This document shows positions 14,105-15,111 of a stretch of DNA of 15,111 nt, in pieces (positions within the stretch are counted from its first letter, which is position 1; every line of letters begins with the position of its first letter). Position numbers and translations under genes: made by a program. Source of the stretch: Bacteroidota bacterium (GTDB lineage: Bacteria; Bacteroidota; Bacteroidia; Bacteroidales; GCA-2748055). The notes under the pieces are model-generated. The model had not been told where the DNA came from, made no database searches, and saw only the letters and a program-made list of their open reading frames with translations. Location of the stretch: contig JAAEOI010000370.1 of the NCBI GenBank assembly GCA_024244665.1, forward strand, positions 1-15,111, given 5' to 3'.

Positions 14105-15111
14105 ATGGAATCAAAAGAGCAAAATATACTACAGCTGGTGCCGGCTATCCGGATGATTATGTCGGGCAGCAGCCTGAAATGCGGGAGTTTTGTCCCCCTG
14201 GATCAACTGATTGAAACCGATCCGGATAAGATCACAGTACGACTGGGTCGCTCCATATCTATCTTCAAGGGTGAATCCGCTCAGGTGCTGAAAGAGGTTG
14301 AGGCGGCAAAAGAGGATATTGGCGAGTACATCTTTATTGAAGGTCTTGGACTACTGGGACTCTCCTCCAACAAATCGAAGATTGAGCAGAAACTGGCTAC
14401 TGTCAGGAAGAAGAGCAGGGGAGCACAGCTGCCTGAGGCAGTTGCTTCACCGCAAATCAGAAAGCCCCTTTATAATAAAGTGATTGCCATAACTGGCGGC
14501 GCAAGTGGGTACGGAGAGGGGCTTGCCCGGTTCCTTTTTGCAGAAGGAGCCAACGTAGTGATCATGGATATCAACGAGTCGGTGGGGCAGGCAGTGGCGG
14601 GTGAATTGAACGGTCAGACCGTTGCCAATCGGAGCTGGTTTGTGAAATGCGATGTGACCAGCCTTGAATCGGTGAACAGGGCAGTATACACAACCGTACT
14701 TGAGTTCAGCGGTCTGGACGTGATGATTAGCAATGCCGGAGTACTCAAGGCAGGCGGCGTTGAAGATATGAATCCGGAGAACTTCGATTTTGTGACCCGG
14801 GTTAACTACCATGGCTATTTCAACTGCGTGAAGGCAGTTGTTCCTGTAATGCGTGCACAGAATGGTGTATCCGACCAGTCTTATGGAGATATCATCCAGA
14901 TCAACTCCAAATCAGGTATAGAGGGTAGCAAAAAGAATTTTGCCTATGCCGGTAGTAAATTCGGTGGGATCGGACTCACCCACTCATTTGCCATGGAGTT
15001 GATGCCTGAACGGATCAAGGTAAATGCCATATGTCCGGGTAACTTTTTTGAAGGACCACTCTGGGCCCACCCCGAAACAGGTCTGTTCAAACAATACCTG
15101 GAGGCGGGCAA
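14105..15111 (+). CDS. Short-chain dehydrogenase/reductase with N-terminal extension, 3' partial
   Basis: The frame opens at ATG 14105, two bases after the previous stop, and is still open at the window end (335 residues seen). Residues 124-335 are a classical short-chain dehydrogenase: nucleotide-binding TGGASGYGEG (130-139), CDVTS, NAG (210-212), Asn234, Ser268-Lys-Ser270 region, and the catalytic YAGSK (Tyr281, Lys285), followed by VNAICPGNFFEGPLW. The ending CPGNFFEGPLW with LFKQYLEAG resembles proteins annotated as sorbitol-6-phosphate 2-dehydrogenase-like, so a polyol or sugar-phosphate substrate is plausible. MDINES after the second strand, with an aspartate, favours NAD+. The first 120 residues are not part of the dehydrogenase fold and I do not recognise them (GSFVPLDQLIETDP, YIFIEGLGLLGLSS). 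It belongs to the operon of the lipoyl complex. Confidence 0.88.
   Translation, partial: MESKEQNILQLVPAIRMIMSGSSLKCGSFVPLDQLIETDPDKITVRLGRSISIFKGESAQVLKEVEAAKEDIGEYIFIEGLGLLGLSSNKSKIEQKLATVRKKSRGAQLPEAVASPQIRKPLYNKVIAITGGASGYGEGLARFLFAEGANVVIMDINESVGQAVAGELNGQTVANRSWFVKCDVTSLESVNRAVYTTVLEFSGLDVMISNAGVLKAGGVEDMNPENFDFVTRVNYHGYFNCVKAVVPVMRAQNGVSDQSYGDIIQINSKSGIEGSKKNFAYAGSKFGGIGLTHSFAMELMPERIKVNAICPGNFFEGPLWAHPETGLFKQYLEAG

Overview
The window reads as chromosome from a member of the Bacteroidota. The evidence is a C-terminal Por-type (type IX secretion) sorting domain on one secreted protein, lipoprotein signals on two enzymes, A-rich leaders without Shine-Dalgarno sites, and one good Bacteroidota-type promoter (TTTG, 18-base spacer, TATATTTG). 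A polysaccharide-degrading, probably marine or sediment lineage is an inference from the enzyme content. No RNA gene, CRISPR array, insertion sequence or SusC/SusD pair is visible.

Region 1 (1-7733, + strand) is a carbohydrate-degradation cluster. It holds a GH43/GH32-like beta-propeller protein (5' end outside the window), a second secreted beta-propeller protein with F5/8-type-C, cadherin-like and type IX sorting domains, a lipoprotein sulfatase of the formylglycine (S1) type, and a large GH106-like alpha-L-rhamnosidase lipoprotein. Sulfatase plus rhamnosidase suggests a sulfated, rhamnose-containing polymer (ulvan-like is one option), which is an inference. Two gaps contain decayed gene pieces. 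Bases 3094-3212 are an internally deleted copy of a relative of the first gene. Bases 7762-7988 hold a frameshifted scrap that looks like a GH106-type enzyme.

Region 2 (7989-8919) is regulatory. A HutC/UTRA-type GntR repressor is read leftwards. The intergenic region to its right carries a promoter for the next operon. A perfect 6-4-6 palindrome of the HutC operator type lies on the predicted transcription start. A second, degenerate copy (13 of 16 bases) lies over a possible promoter of the repressor gene itself. Together they suggest one regulator controlling both directions.

Region 3 (8920-15111, + strand) is a compact operon: a lipoyl-bearing 2-oxo acid dehydrogenase E2, an unusually long fused alpha-beta E1, a PHP-family protein with altered metal-site residues, and a short-chain dehydrogenase with an extra N-terminal region (3' end outside the window). 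Spacings are 48, 20 and 2 bases. It looks like an inducible catabolic module in which the dehydrogenase makes an intermediate and the lipoyl complex oxidises a downstream 2-oxo acid or acetoin-like compound. The substrate cannot be read from the sequence, and I know of no described pathway with exactly this gene set. It is the best candidate here for an undescribed system.
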